Assembly (NCBI GenBank): GCA_030220185.1
Contig: JASPKZ010000420.1
Location: 434,001-498,000 of the forward strand
Direction of reading: 5' to 3'
Length of the DNA: 64,000 bases
Origin: Diploptera punctata
Lineage: Eukaryota; Arthropoda; Insecta; Blattodea; Blaberidae
The notes below the pieces were generated by a model that saw nothing but the letters and a program-made list of their open reading frames with translations, did not search any database and was not told the DNA's origin. Positions 22,541 to 33,127 of this stretch are shown here, in pieces. The first letter of the stretch is position 1; every line of letters starts with the position of its first letter. Made by a program: the position numbers and the translations under genes.

Positions 22541-22589
22541 AATACATTAACTTGATGAGTCTCACGCGACCTCGTAAGTATTCCAGAGT

Positions 22590-23014
22590 TATATTATTTT
22601 TTGTCTGATCATCTTACCTCAATATTAATGTTGATTTGTTCTTGAACATGTTTCAAAACATTTCTGTTTTATCGTCAGCTTGTCCAGACTGGTTTTATTT
22701 ATGTTGCATTATGTTGCACAACTTGGATGTAGAAGTCAGCTCCATCCTGTGGTTGGCCAAAGAACTTCCAAACAAGGTCACGTTCCATCGGTATATCAAA
22801 ATTCATAACTCTGTTTTTGTTCTTCTGAATATAATTTTTTTTCCAAATAGTCAGCTCTTTTGTATTTTCTAACTGTTTTAATAATTTAGTGTCTGAATTT
22901 ATATTATGTTTTTCAGACCAAACATGAGCAGCAACTGCAGATATTTCTATTTCCCCATTTTTAATATTTCTTATGTGTTATTTGGTTCTAATTTTTAGAT
23001 TTCTTTTTGTTTTT

Positions 23015-23074
<60 letters not shown>

Positions 23075-23463
23075 TTCACAACCCATGCATTCAATTAATG
23101 ATTCCTGAGTTTTTATTTTTATGTATCATGTTTGGTCTGAAAAACATAATATAAATTCAGACACTAAATTATTAAAACAGTTAGAAAATACAAAAGAGTG
23201 GACTATTTGGAAAAAATATATATATTCAGAAGAACAAAAACAGAGTTATGAATTTTGATATACCGACGGAACGTGGCCTTGCTTGGAGGTTCTTTGGCAA
23301 ACCACAGGATGGAGCTGACATCGACATCCAGGTTGTGCAACATAATGCAACATAAATAAAACTAGTCTGGACAAGCTGACGATAAAACAGAATTGTTTTG
23401 AAACATGTTCAAGAACAAATCAACATTAATATTGAGGTAAGATGATTAGACTAAAAATAATAT
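22590..23463. mobile_element. Foldback element, about 330-bp arms around a (TA)n loop
   Basis: 22590-22920 and 23130-23463 are inverted copies of each other. Matched segments include GTCAGCTTGTCCAGACTGGT/ctagtctggacaagctgac and AACATGTTTCAAAACA. The spacer holds (TA)n at 23018-23071. No transposase ORF of note. It may be two copies of one retroelement end in inverted orientation, or a foldback transposon. Confidence 0.82.
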
Positions 23464-23464
23464 A

Positions 23465-24400
23465 ATTAAAATAACTTCAAAATGTAACTTCCTAACATTA
23501 AATATCAATTCCATAGTTACTAAGTGTTGTTATCACGTCGAATGCTTGGAAAGTGTGACGTAGCTGGAATTACCTGTTTGTATAAATCAGGGAAGGGACA
23601 AGAATTCGTAGAAATGAATCCATTTGAGAACAAAAATAGCAAATTAAAACTATTAATCATCTTCTAGAATACTGTAAATATACGAACATTTTAAATGCTT
23701 TATATAGTCTACGAGTAAATAGTGAAATAGCATTAAGTAATCAATTGAATTGGTGTTTACTTGGTGAAAATCCATAACTTATTTAATTAAATAAAAATAA
23801 AACTTAAAGTGCCAAAACAGCTGTAACTAATTTATATTTTAATAAATATGAAAATCACATAAAACTTTAAGTTTTATATTTATTTCATTAAATAAGAAAT
23901 AGTATTATATTAAAGGTTAAATAAAATTATAAAATATACTTATTTTCAGTAGGAGCATCAAAGAGGTCACTCGCAAGAACGCTATCACTAAATGTATTGA
24001 AGAGTCTCAATATTGAAGTAAATAAATGACTTCCGGCAAGTTAATGCACTGCAGAAGTAGCGACTGAATAATTGGACCGGTAATAGCCAAGGTCTGTTCT
24101 GTCCATCTTTCATAAACTGTCATATATAAGAAAAATGTGAAAAATCCATTAAAAGGAAACAGTGAGAATGACAAACTTGTTTCTGTAAGCACAAGATAAT
24201 ACGTAAACCTAACATTAATAACACATCAATAACAATAAAGGAAGGAAGTAAGTTCAAATGGGACAAAACAACAAATTGCATTATAACAGAAATCCATCAA
24301 GGTACTGATATGAGATATCTATTTTAACAAAACATTTCCGTGAACAAAAACCATATAGGTCTGAATAAACTCGTCAATATAGAGCAACAAGAAATTATAG
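23465..24400. other. No recognisable feature
   Basis: AT-rich sequence, no supported gene or repeat boundary. Confidence 0.45.
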
Positions 24401-24663
24401 CTGGCGCACTCTAAACTAGCGGGTCTGTGACGTCACTGTAGTACTTGGGGAAATACGAGGCCGTTTGGTTCTACTAAGTGACTTGAAAATATCGAGTTAC
24501 TTGTTATTGCTCAAGAGATATTTCAAATGTGAATTTGTACTCAGAAGTGCTTCTAAGTTAAGCTAAACTTATTATTTACCACAAAATTGTTGCGTGTAGC
24601 ACACGACAAGAACTATCTCAACACTGATACAAACAACAGAGACAGCCTTTCCTTTCAGGTATG

Positions 24664-26319
24664 CAGTATGTCAATTTGTTATTCATACACTTAGATTTTA
24701 TAATTGAAATAGCACCATTTTAATTCTCAGAATATTACAATTATATTTTGCCATTAACTAAACATTTTCAGGTACACTTCTTTACATAATATATAGCCTA
24801 CAAATCAACAAATTCTATAAACACTTAACGTATAATATATTAAAAACTTTAAAAGTTGTAAATTTTATAGTCACTTTTCCATTCATACAGTCAGAATAGG
24901 GGAAAAAATAAAAAAAATGAAGAAAAAAAAAAGAACTATCCTTAATACTTTGTAGGGTAACCTTTAGCTTTAATAACAGCTTGACATCTACGCTGCATGT
25001 ATCTAACAAGCCTATCACATATCTGAGGACTGATTTTGCACCATTCTTCAGCTACCCACCTTCTTCAATTCTTCTTTGGAAGGAGGATTTCTGCTGTGGA
25101 CCCTAGGTTTCAAAAACGCCCATAAATGTTCTATAGGATTTAAGTCAGCAGATTGAGGAGGGGCTTTCAATTGCTTTGGCACGTTCCATATCAACCAAGT
25201 CTTATTTAAGTCCGCCGTATGTTTGGGGTCGTTATCTTGTTGGAACATGTACGTAGGGAGCATATCCAATTTTGCTGCACTTTGTTTAACATTCTTACGA
25301 AGAATGTCATTATACACAAATTTGTCGATAACATTGTCAATGAACTGTATATTGCCAACACCTTTTGCCGACATACACCCCCACAATATTATAGACCCAC
25401 CCCCATGTTTTACTGTAGGTGTTGTATTCATCATTATCCGCATTGGCTTTTCTCCAGACTCTATGAACGCCATCTGAACCGAACAGGTTGATTTTAGTCT
25501 CATCAGACCAGAGAATATTATTCCAAAATGCCTGCCCCTTATTTACATGTTCTTTTGAAAACTGTAGGCTTACAACACGGTTCTTCTTACTCACATACGG
25601 CCTTTTTCTAGTCATTCTACCATGATAGCAATTTCTGCTTAACATCTTCCGAACTGTCTCGGTACATACCTTTTTACCAGTAGAAACTTCTAGGGTAGAC
25701 CGCAATTCTGGAGAACTAATTCTGGGGATGAATTTCACTTGTCTCACAATGGTTCTCTCCTCCTTTTCACTTAACTTCTTTTGTGTAGGTTTTCTCGGAA
25801 TATTCTCTACTGAACCTTCAATCTTGAATTTATTTAGTATATACTGTATTGTTTCATGACATTTGCCTATCAGTCGCCCTATTTTTCTCAAAGAATATCC
25901 CTTAAGTGTAAAATTTACAATTGTATCCTTGAGATCAGAACTCAGTTCTTTACATTTACCCATTTTGGAGGCGACTGACTGCCAATGTACACAACCAGCA
26001 CAGTAGGCAGATGTAAACAAATGCACAACTTAGAGTATTCATGTTGCATTAATGTTTAAGCAAGTTAGACAAGCAAATACACTGCAGTGTTTTCTTTAGT
26101 GTATGAATAACAAATTGGCTTGTATTTGGGTGTAATAAAGATTATTTATTTTTATAAATTATGTTTATTTTATAATTACGTTTCCAACTACATATTTAGA
26201 TATAAATTAGTGTTTCCTTCAAACCACATTAATATTTTTTCTTTAATTTTAAAAACTTTCTGAAAATTGGATTTTTATTAATAAAAATGCCTGTGTTTGA
26301 ATACCAAATTGACATACTG
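24664..26319 (-). mobile_element. Tc1/mariner transposon 1, full-length, 1656 bp
   Basis: Terminal inverted repeats start CAGTATGTCAATTTGKTATT at both ends (24664 and, complemented, 26319). The right end is flanked by TA (26320-26321); the left flank is TG, a mutated TA. An internal sub-repeat (GTGTATGAATAACAAATTGG) lies near 26100. It encodes the transposase relic at 24942-25963 and is nested in a MITE. Confidence 0.92.
24942..25963 (-). pseudogene. Tc1-type DDE transposase, two frameshifts
   Basis: Start chosen at MGKCKELSSDLKDTIVNFTL rather than the ATG 21 codons upstream, because Tc1 proteins begin just before the first helix-turn-helix. The N-terminal paired-like HTH (YSLRKIGRLIGKCHETIQYI) is followed by the catalytic block. 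First Asp is in WSDETKINLFG, second Asp in FQQDNDPKHTA, Glu in SADLNPIEHLW. Frameshifts lie near 25415-25425 and near 25058. After the second, EEWCKISPQICDRLVRYMQR continues to the TAA at 24942. Length would be about 340 residues, normal for Tc1. The triad residues survive, but the frame is broken. Confidence 0.92.
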
Positions 26320-26564
26320 TATACTACCGTTCTCCACCCGCTAGTTAAGAGTGCGCGATTTACACTATTGTGTACAAAAATATTTTAAATTGCATACTTT
26401 GTATCGCCGATACAGTCTACAAAAGAATCGATACTAGTAAAATTCATGGTAAATTTCCGTTGAGGTATTAGTTCACAGTAATATAATGTACGGTTAAAAA
26501 CTATAAAATAGTTACCTTGTAGGTCCGTCTCCTCAACTTAAGTTATTTTAAAACTCTGTAGGCC

Positions 26565-26589
26565 TTTCCGGACTATTCCCCATCATCAG
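26565..26589 (-). ncRNA. Candidate hammerhead-ribozyme-like core of a Penelope-like element
   Basis: On the minus strand: CTGATGA, then TGGGGAATAGTCCG, then GAAA. CUGANGA...GAAA around a short helix is the hammerhead core, and such ribozymes are known in Penelope-like terminal repeats. Helix II would be weak (TGGG/TCCG with G-U pairs), and I could not define stems I and III or the cleavage site. Confidence 0.35.
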
Positions 26590-26614
26590 CAGAATGCAAC
26601 ACACTAAAAACGCT

Positions 26615-26976
26615 CGATAAGAATATAAATATATCCTATAGAACTGATAATAAATTAAACAATATAATAAACAACAACATCGAAGAAATAGATGAATTCA
26701 ACAATAAAGGCATCTACAAATTAACATGTACAGACTGCAATAAATTTTACATTCGGAAAACTAACAGAAGTTTCAACATTAGATTCAAGGAACATTTCAG
26801 AGATTTCATTCATAATGGAGGAAAATAAAGTTACGCAAAACATGTAATTCAGGCTGGAGACCATATGTATAACCTCGATAACACCATCACAATAGTACAT
26901 AGCGAAAACATTCCAACGAGAATAAATATACTGGAGAAAATCGCAATCATAAGAGAAATCAACAACAACCTGATTC
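26615..26976 (+). pseudogene. GIY-YIG endonuclease domain of a Penelope-like element
   Basis: In one frame: NISYRTDNKLNNIINNNIEE, then KGIYKLTCTDCNKFYIRKTN, RSFNIRFKEHFRDF, a stop (TAA at 26826-26828), then SYAKHVIQAGDHMYNL, NIPTRINILEKIAIIREINN. The G-I-Y, paired cysteines and Y-I-x-K-T-x-R-S layout match the endonuclease C-terminal to RT in Penelope-like elements. The glycine of YIG is arginine here. The domain normally nicks target DNA. The stop and that substitution make it a relic. Confidence 0.85.
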
Positions 26977-27685
26977 TCATAAGTAATGTCACGAGTGATT
27001 TCCAATTTATCTAGAGAATTTGGAAATCAAGAGTGGCATTTGTTAGGACTATTTAACGAATAAAATTAAGCTGTTTACTCACAAATCATTATTTAACTAT
27101 AGTTATTTTAAAATATTTATATATTTAATGTAAACGGCGATGTTTGAAAACAAATGAGAAGCGATAGGTACGCTTTATCTGCTTCTTTTGTTTATCACTG
27201 CAACCAGATCATACTATTTATTGCCAAAGGAACACAATATTGTAAGAATGCTCTCTAGTGGAGAAAAAAATGAAACACATCAAACTGTATATTAATTCAT
27301 TTCTGATGTCGTACGATGTAAATATGACAATTATATTTTTCTGGATTGTTACCTGGGAAAAAATACATTTACGAAAGTGCAAACAGTGGTTTCTTTTTTG
27401 GTGGTATAATCAATTGCTACAAATGTTTTTATATTAACTCCCGCATGCGGCATGTGTTGACATCTATGCACTATATATACAATCTGGTAGCCGTATTTCT
27501 TACAGGCTCAGTCACTGCAAAATAATGGTCAGACCTGTTCAGAATATTAAAAAGGAGCCTTCTTTAATATGGTAATTATAACACTGATAAATATTCCATG
27601 AAACACGACTCTGATTGGTTGTAAAACAGAAATCATTGAAATGTGATTGGCCATTGAGTCCCATTTGGGACATGAGTTAAATATT
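26977..27685 (+). mobile_element. Family X repeat, copy 2, inserted in Penelope-like ORF
   Basis: Starts TCATAAGTAATGTCACGAGT with a shortened hairpin (the ATAAATTCAC loop arms are deleted), then AGGACTATTTAACGAATAAA. It continues collinear with the 39217 copy to GAGTTAAATATT at 27685. Its middle contains CTCCCGCATGCGGCATGTGT and CAGTCACTGCAAAATAATGG. No ORF. Confidence 0.88.
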
Positions 27686-27904
27686 CAATGAATACACACC
27701 CAGTCCACACAATCCTCTGTACAAAATTCTCACAACCAAGTCAGTGCTTCAACAAGGGTCAACAAGTACTGACCTAATGCATTCTGCTGATGATGGGACT
27801 AGTTGCAGTTTTCATAACTGTAAGTGTGTCCTTAAATAAGGGATACAATATTTGGAAATGAGATAATATACATCTACCAAAATAAGTATAAATAATTCAT
27901 TAAA

Positions 27905-29005
27905 CATATGGAGGATACAAACTCTTACGATTCAATTAAAAGGGAGAAGTTATATAGTGTCCTTTTGACTTGCAAAAAAGTTAGACTTATTCGAACGTAT
28001 CTAAATGACAGAAAGAGTAGGATCCGGGTCTGTAAACAGTTTTTTAGATACTTGTTAATACATGGGCATGCGCTATCTTCTCTACTATTCAATTTTTTAC
28101 TAGAGCATGCTAAAAATATTTAGTAGATAAAGAAGGTGTACAACTCAATGATATTAATAAGCTATTAGTATATGCAGATGGTGTAGTAATATTAGGCGAA
28201 AGTCAGAGCCAATACGCACACTTCTTCCTTCCAAGTATTAGGCCAAGGCCTGTTACGATCCTATAGAAAATTTTCCCTCCAGCACATTCTATTGAGTAAC
28301 ACTCAGAAATTGGGGCTGGAAATAAACATCAACAAAACTAAACATAGAATCACACAGAGAATTATATTATGCAAATATTCAGTTAATTACAAGTGGGGGG
28401 TTTTAAAAGAGGTGGCTGAATTAAAAAACCCAACAACAATAATGATTACAAACAATGGCGAAGTCCAGAAAGAAATTAATCATAGGCTCAATTCTGGAAA
28501 CGCAAACTATAACGCATTACAGGGATTCTTATCATCCCAACATCTCAAAAAAAAATATTATTCTTTCAGTTATATTATACATTATATCTTATATTAAGAG
28601 AGGAGAAAATATTACAAGTATTTGAGAATGAATAAAGTTGTTAGGAAAATCTTTGGACCTTAAAGAGGCAAACAGGCAGATGAATAGGGAAGACTAGATA
28701 TGCTAACAGTGAGCTACGTGATTTTAATGGGAAACCATATGGATTACGAACAGTTAAGACTCGAAGACTACGATGAACACGACATGCAGCACGAATGGGG
28801 AATGAAAACAGGGCTTGGAAACTCGAGGGAAACCAGAGGTAAGGCGCCTAGTATGTTAACCAAGAATAAGGTGGGAAAATATCACTAACCATATTCTGAT
28901 GGAGGTACATTATGATTGCAAAAAAATAGCTCATTATATGTGGACAGCGTATTGTCCGTGCGGCCATGGATTTCTGGGATCGGATATTGCCACTGAATTA
29001 GTGAC
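27905..29005 (+). pseudogene. LINE family A, longer copy including RT core, dead
   Basis: Carries YDSIKREKLYSVLL, RSRIRVCKQF and HALSSLLFNFLLEHAKNI (RT blocks), then KLLVYADGVVILGES near 28155-28200. There the YADD catalytic pair is YADG, removing the second metal-binding Asp. Downstream are EVAELKNPTTIMITNN and EINHRLNSGNANYNALQG, then broken versions of the post-RT domain, ending GTCCGTGCGGCCATGGATTT and TTGCCACTGAATTAG near 29005. Multiple stops and frameshifts. It is the longest A copy with the RT active-site region. Confidence 0.87.
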
Positions 29006-29189
29006 AAAATAACATCCTTTCAATATACTACTCATTGTTACTGATAGTCATTTAATAAAAATTGACGATCTTTGAGATTTGCTTACTTAAATCACTGGTT
29101 TTATTATATTTTATTTTCGTTTAGTTTTAGTTAATACTTATATCAGTCTATGGATGGATAGTTTATAATCCCTCTCCTGACAGGGTCAT

Positions 29190-29278
29190 GCCATCGTAAG
29201 GCCCGGGTGGCGTGTGGCACGTAAAAGTCCCTGTAAGGTGACAAGTTAAACTAAGTTAACAGAATGAAATTGGAATGA

Positions 29279-29343
<65 letters not shown>

Positions 29344-29345
29344 CT
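29190..29345 (+). repeat. LINE 3'-UTR remnant plus (ATT)n
   Basis: AAGGCCCGGGTGGCGTGTGG and CACGTAAAAGTCCCTGTAAG, then an (ATT)n array of about 20 units (29280-29341). Same UTR word inverted at 5027-5110. Confidence 0.6.
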
Positions 29346-29454
29346 TCCTGGTTTAGATAAGAGTTGCCTGTTCCGTCTTCACTAATAGATCTAAGACCAT
29401 CTCTTCCGAGGACGTCCGACATCTCTTCTTCCTCTTGGAAAATAATGGAAGATT

Positions 29455-29715
29455 TTATTTGGTAATCTACTTTCTAAACCAAATACAATATGTAGCGATT
29501 ATAATTTTAAAATTTCAATAAGTAAAACAGAAGTAATGGCATTTTGTGGAAGAAATACTCTGCGTGCAAAAATAGTAATTAGAGACGAAATTATTGAACA
29601 AGTATCCCACTTTAAATATTTAGGATGTGACATCAGCTATGGGTATGATAAAGATATTGAACACAAAACACATCAGTTTCAAGCTATTTGTGGTACAATA
29701 AAAAGAACATTGAAT
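29455..29715 (+). pseudogene. LINE RT fragment related to family B
   Basis: Encodes NFKISISKTEVMAFCGRN, RAKIVIRDEIIEQVSHFKYL, GCDISYGYDKDIEHKTHQF. The same order occurs in family B at 30595-30760 (ISTEKTKIMAFQG, DNKILEQVNNFTYLGCNISY), but with different sequence, so it is a related family. It is cut off by a microsatellite at 29716. Confidence 0.78.
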
Positions 29716-29736
29716 TATTATTATTATTATTATTAT

Positions 29737-29805
<69 letters not shown>

Positions 29806-29890
29806 TGGTGGTGGTGGTGGTGGTGGTGGTGGTGGTGGTGGTGGCGGCGGCGGCGGCGGTGGCGGTGGTGGTAGTAGTAGTAGTAGTATT
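29716..29890. repeat. Compound microsatellite grading ATT, AGT, GGT, GGC, GGT, AGT, ATT
   Basis: About 175 bp of uninterrupted triplets that change by one base at a time and are almost symmetric about a GC-rich centre (GGC near 29843-29862). Long homopolymeric ORFs across it are artefacts. Confidence 0.95.
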
Positions 29891-29894
29891 GTTA

Positions 29895-30045
29895 TTTCTT
29901 ATCATTGTAAGTAATATACCGCAACACAGGACATCACATCACTCCATGTCATATACCATCTCCACTTCTCGCAACTGGAATTCCCTACCACAAGAAATAA
30001 GGGGCTGCCGGACATTGGCATCTTTTAAAAGAAATCTAAATTAAT
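29895..30045 (+). pseudogene. CR1-like LINE, extreme C-terminus of ORF2
   Basis: Encodes RTSHHSMSYTISTSRNWNSL, PQEIRGCRTLASFKRNLN and a stop at 30042. It is parallel to the C-terminus at 49590-49735 (SARSWNLLPQDIRGCRTLGT). Confidence 0.85.
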
Positions 30046-30128
30046 ATTTGCTCTTAACTCGACTTCATTATTATCCAGTGTAAGATATATATATTAATTG
30101 GTGCTTCCCGTATAATATATCATATTTA

Positions 30129-30130
<2 letters not shown>

Positions 30131-30196
<66 letters not shown>
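30131..30196. repeat. (ATT)n microsatellite
   Basis: About 22 ATT units directly abutting the 5' edge of LINE-B at 30197. Confidence 0.95.
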
Positions 30197-30197
<1 letters not shown>

Positions 30198-31235
30198 CTT
30201 TCATAGATTTTGAAAAAGCATTCGACACAGTCAAGAGATCAAAACTCTTAAATATATTGGAAGACAGAAATATACCAAATTTACTTCGGCAGAACATACA
30301 AAATATTTACAAAGACAACACCATAAAGATTAAATTAAATAACAGATTTTCTGAAGAAGGAATTATAAATCGTGGTGTAAGACAAGGCTGTCCCCTATCC
30401 CCAACACTCTTTGCAATTTATATCAATGAAGTAATATGTTGCTGGAACAAAACATATAAATTTGGAATAAGAATATCAGAAAATAGAAAATTAAACACCC
30501 TATTGTTTGCAGATGACCAATTAATAATAGCAAATTCCGAAGATAATCTACAGAAAGGTCTGTATGAACTTAACAAAATTACAGAAGAATATGGATTAAA
30601 GATATCTACAGAAAAAACAAAAATTATGGCATTTCAAGGTGTAGATCCTGTCAGAAGTAAAATTGTACTGGACAATAAAATTTTGGAGCAGGTGAATAAT
30701 TTTACATATCTAGGATGCAATATCTCATATGAAGAAGAAAAGGATGTAAATGCAAAAAATATCTAAATTTTTAAGAATTTTAGGGTTAATAAATTCTATC
30801 TTCAAGCCACAGTTAGTCCTAAAGCATTCAAGACTGAAAGTGTATAAAACACTGGCTCTTCCAACTCTTTTGTATGGTAGCGAAGTATGGACGTTGAAAC
30901 AGAAGGATATACAGAGACTTAGATCTGCTGAAATGAGATATCTTCGGAGGACTGCAGGATACACACTACTAGATCACAAAAAAAATGAAGACATCTTAGA
31001 AGAATTACACATAGAAATTTTGTTTTCTAAAGATTCCGATTATAAGTCAAGATGGATACAACATGTTCATCGAATGGAAGATCACAGAATACCGAAACAA
31101 ATGTTAAGATATCAACCTGCAGGAAGAAGAAGACCAGGACGTCCACTCAAAAGACTTCTGGATGGTGTTTCTCTTGAGGCCGAAACAGGTCAACAAATGG
31201 CCTAAATTCGTGAATGTACTATGATGATGATGATT
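30197..31235 (+). pseudogene. LINE family B, RT and post-RT domains, one frameshift
   Basis: 5'-truncated inside RT at FIDFEKAFDTVKRSKLLNIL. Then RGVRQGCPLSPTLFAIYINE, LLFADDQLIIANSEDNLQKG (catalytic FADD intact), KTKIMAFQGVDPVRSKIVLD, FTYLGCNISYEEEKDVNAK. One extra A in the run at 30755-30761 shifts the frame. The minus-strand copy at 38003-38110 reads through as DVNAKISNFLRILGLINSIF, proving the correct frame. The second frame continues LYGSEVWTLKQKDIQRLR, RRTAGYTLLDHKKNEDILEE, GRRRPGRPLKRLLDGVSLEA to the TAA at 31203-31205. The tail is ATGATGATGATT plus (ATT)n. Confidence 0.92.
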
Positions 31236-31379
31236 ATTATTATTATTATTATTATCGTATCATTATTGTTATTACCTATAAAATGTTGTTTGTGCATGAC
31301 ATTTACATTGCTACATTTATTGTATCTTTAACTGTTTATAATTAGTATATCTATATTTGTCGAACATTTATTTGTATTT

Positions 31380-31437
31380 GTGCTGGTTGAGTGGAAGAGA
31401 GGGCCTTATGGCCTTAACTCTGCCAGAATAAATAAAA

Positions 31438-31482
<45 letters not shown>
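31380..31482 (+). mobile_element. CR1-like LINE 3' end plus (ATT)n tail
   Basis: GGTTGAGTGGAAGAGAGGGC, CTTATGGCCTTAACTCTGCC, AGAATAAATAAAATATT and then (ATT)n. The same terminal signature follows the coding copy at 49990-50045, so it marks the 3' end of that family. Confidence 0.85.
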
Positions 31483-31483
<1 letters not shown>

Positions 31484-31484
31484 G

Positions 31485-31995
31485 TATGGTGCAAGAAACT
31501 GGAAGTTATTGATGGACATCTCATTTGTAGCGCGAATTTTAAGAGAGCTGAAGGTCACCGATTCTAATGTTTTTATTTCATTTTTATTTTGAGACCCTAG
31601 AATATAAATTGAAGCTCAGGTTGCAAAATACACAGAGCATCAAATATAACGCTCTGCAGAACATTTTTCCAACTGATTAAATTCTGTAATATTTTACAAT
31701 TAGGATTAAATATTATTAAAAGTAACCATAATTACATATACATGTTTGTGCAGAGCCGAAAAAGTTTAAATATAGCTATTATTGATTCAAGGTACCAAGG
31801 TAACGATTATTTGATTAAAACGTATGCACCATTAATCTTTCTACATCCGAAGTGAAAATTATACAATTAAAATTTCCAACACCTATTAATCATCAACCGA
31901 ACATTCTATGATCTGAGTTAGTGTGATTCAGTCTTAAATGAGGCAAACATTAGGTAATCCTGAATGTCTCATTATTTTTAAACTTAATGAGAATA
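31485..31995. other. No recognisable feature
   Basis: Nothing supported. Confidence 0.45.
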
Positions 31996-31998
31996 CAA

Positions 31999-32282
31999 GG
32001 TGGCCGCGATAGATTACTGGTCACGTTCCTTGCCTCTGGTCCCGCGGGTCGCGGATTCAAACCCGGCCGGGGTCGATGGAATTTTTAAGATGGAGAAAAT
32101 CTATGGATCAAGTCCTCCGAGAGGAACTTTAAGCCGTGGGTCCCGAGTCTGAAGATTTTCAGGCTCGTTAAAGATACTTAAGTCCGAATAAAAAGGCCTC
32201 TAAGCAAAATTTATCGTATTTTCACATCCTAGTACTACCTTGGTTTCATAAATATCACCATGAGGCGGAACGCTGACCCCGG
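31999..32282 (+). mobile_element. SINE family epsilon
   Basis: A tRNA-like head with B box GCGGATTCAAACCCGGCCGG, then GAGGAACTTTAAGCCGTGGG, TCGTTAAAGATACTTAAGTC and TACCTTGGTTTCATAAATAT. Related, more decayed copies are at 53735 and perhaps 22380 and 62125. A LINE-A copy inserted at or near its 3' edge (32296). Confidence 0.7.
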
Positions 32283-32295
32283 ACCATTCAATGAC

Positions 32296-33127
32296 TTACT
32301 TACTTACTTACTCACTGGCACTATCGAACCCGTAGGTTCATGGCAGCGCGGACATAAGATCTCCATACATCCCTATCCTGAGCTAATGTTTTTCCAATCA
32401 TTCCCTGTATAATCTACTTCCCTCAAATCATAGTTAATGTTATTCTCCCACCTCATTCTTGGTCTACCAACTGGGCGTTTGCCCTCTGGCTTTCCTACAA
32501 GAAGCTTCCATGCAAGTCTTTCATTCCCCATACGTGCAACATGTCCTGCCCATCGCAGTCTACGAGACTTAACTGTTCTTATTATATCTGGCTTCCTTTA
32601 AAGACCATGTAGTTCATTGTTATGTAGTCTTCTCCATTCACCTATCTGTTCATCTCTCTTTGGTCCAAAAATGTTCCTAAGTACTTTGTTCTCAAATACT
32701 TGTAATCTCCATTCCTCCCTTAAAGTAAGAGTCCATATTTCGCACCCACATAATATAACCGGTAGAATAATAGTTTTATATATTTTCAGTTTAACGTTTT
32801 TTGAAAGAGTTGGGACATCAAAAGTCTCTGCAATGCATAATAGCACGCATTTCCAGAATTGAGCCTATGTTTAATTTCTTTGTGCATCTCATTCCTATTT
32901 GTGATTATTGTTCCTAGGTATTTTAATTCAGCCACTTCCTCAAAATTTCCCTCATTTGTCATTAGCTGTCCATTTCCATTATATAACGTATTTCTACGTG
33001 TGACCATATATTTAGTTTTATTGATTACTTCCAGTCCTAATTCCTTGGCGTGTTATCCTTTAGTATCTCCTCGCTATCGTCCAATAATACTACATCGTCA
33101 GCATAAACTAACAGCTTATTAATACCA
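32296..33127 (-). pseudogene. LINE family A with exact 13-bp target-site duplication
   Basis: ACCATTCAATGAC occurs at 32283-32295 and 33128-33140, defining the insertion exactly. On the minus strand it starts within RT at INKLLVYADDVVLLDDSEEI (YADD intact, near 33095-33105). It continues through YLGTIITNRNE, SKNVKLKIYKTIILPVILCG, CEIWTLTLREE and HVARMGNERLAWKLLVGKPE to GTGCCAGTGAGTAAGTAAGT. A stop replaces the codon after HNNELHGL (TAA), and a small indel lies near 33045-33055. The 832-bp length shows a severe 5' truncation at insertion. Confidence 0.94.

Larger units (their letters stand above)
24403..26356. mobile_element. Small inverted-repeat element (MITE) split by a Tc1 transposon
   Basis: GCGCACTCTAAACTAGCGGG at 24404 is answered by CCCGCTAGTTAAGAGTGCGC at 26337-26356 (one mismatch in about 21). 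Removing the nested Tc1 (24664-26319) leaves about 300 bp, MITE-sized. The Tc1 inserted about 15 bp inside the right end. No flanking duplication is evident. Confidence 0.72.
26480..27810 (+). mobile_element. Penelope-like element 3' part, interrupted by family X
   Basis: Terminal-repeat sequence sits inverted at 26480-26600 and again in direct sense at 27777-27803 (GCATTCTGCTGATGATGGG). Between them is a GIY-YIG coding relic, split by the family X copy at 26977-27685. After X the protein seems to resume as NEYTPSPHNPLYKIL at 27690-27735. RT sequence is not present. Confidence 0.75.

Noticed and set aside
22636..22872. Small secreted or membrane protein on the plus strand
   Set aside because: The ORF lies inside one arm of a foldback repeat, and the other arm does not preserve it.
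24815..25018. Independent 67-codon minus-strand ORF at the Tc1 3' edge
   Set aside because: It overlaps the transposase C-terminus and 3' non-coding part of the transposon in another frame.
29688..30044. Long poly-Val/poly-Leu ORF, and poly-Asn, poly-Ile or poly-Thr ORFs over triplet arrays (also 3464-3640, 45899-46217, 30094-30297)
   Set aside because: They are translations of (ATT)n-type microsatellites and carry no protein signal.
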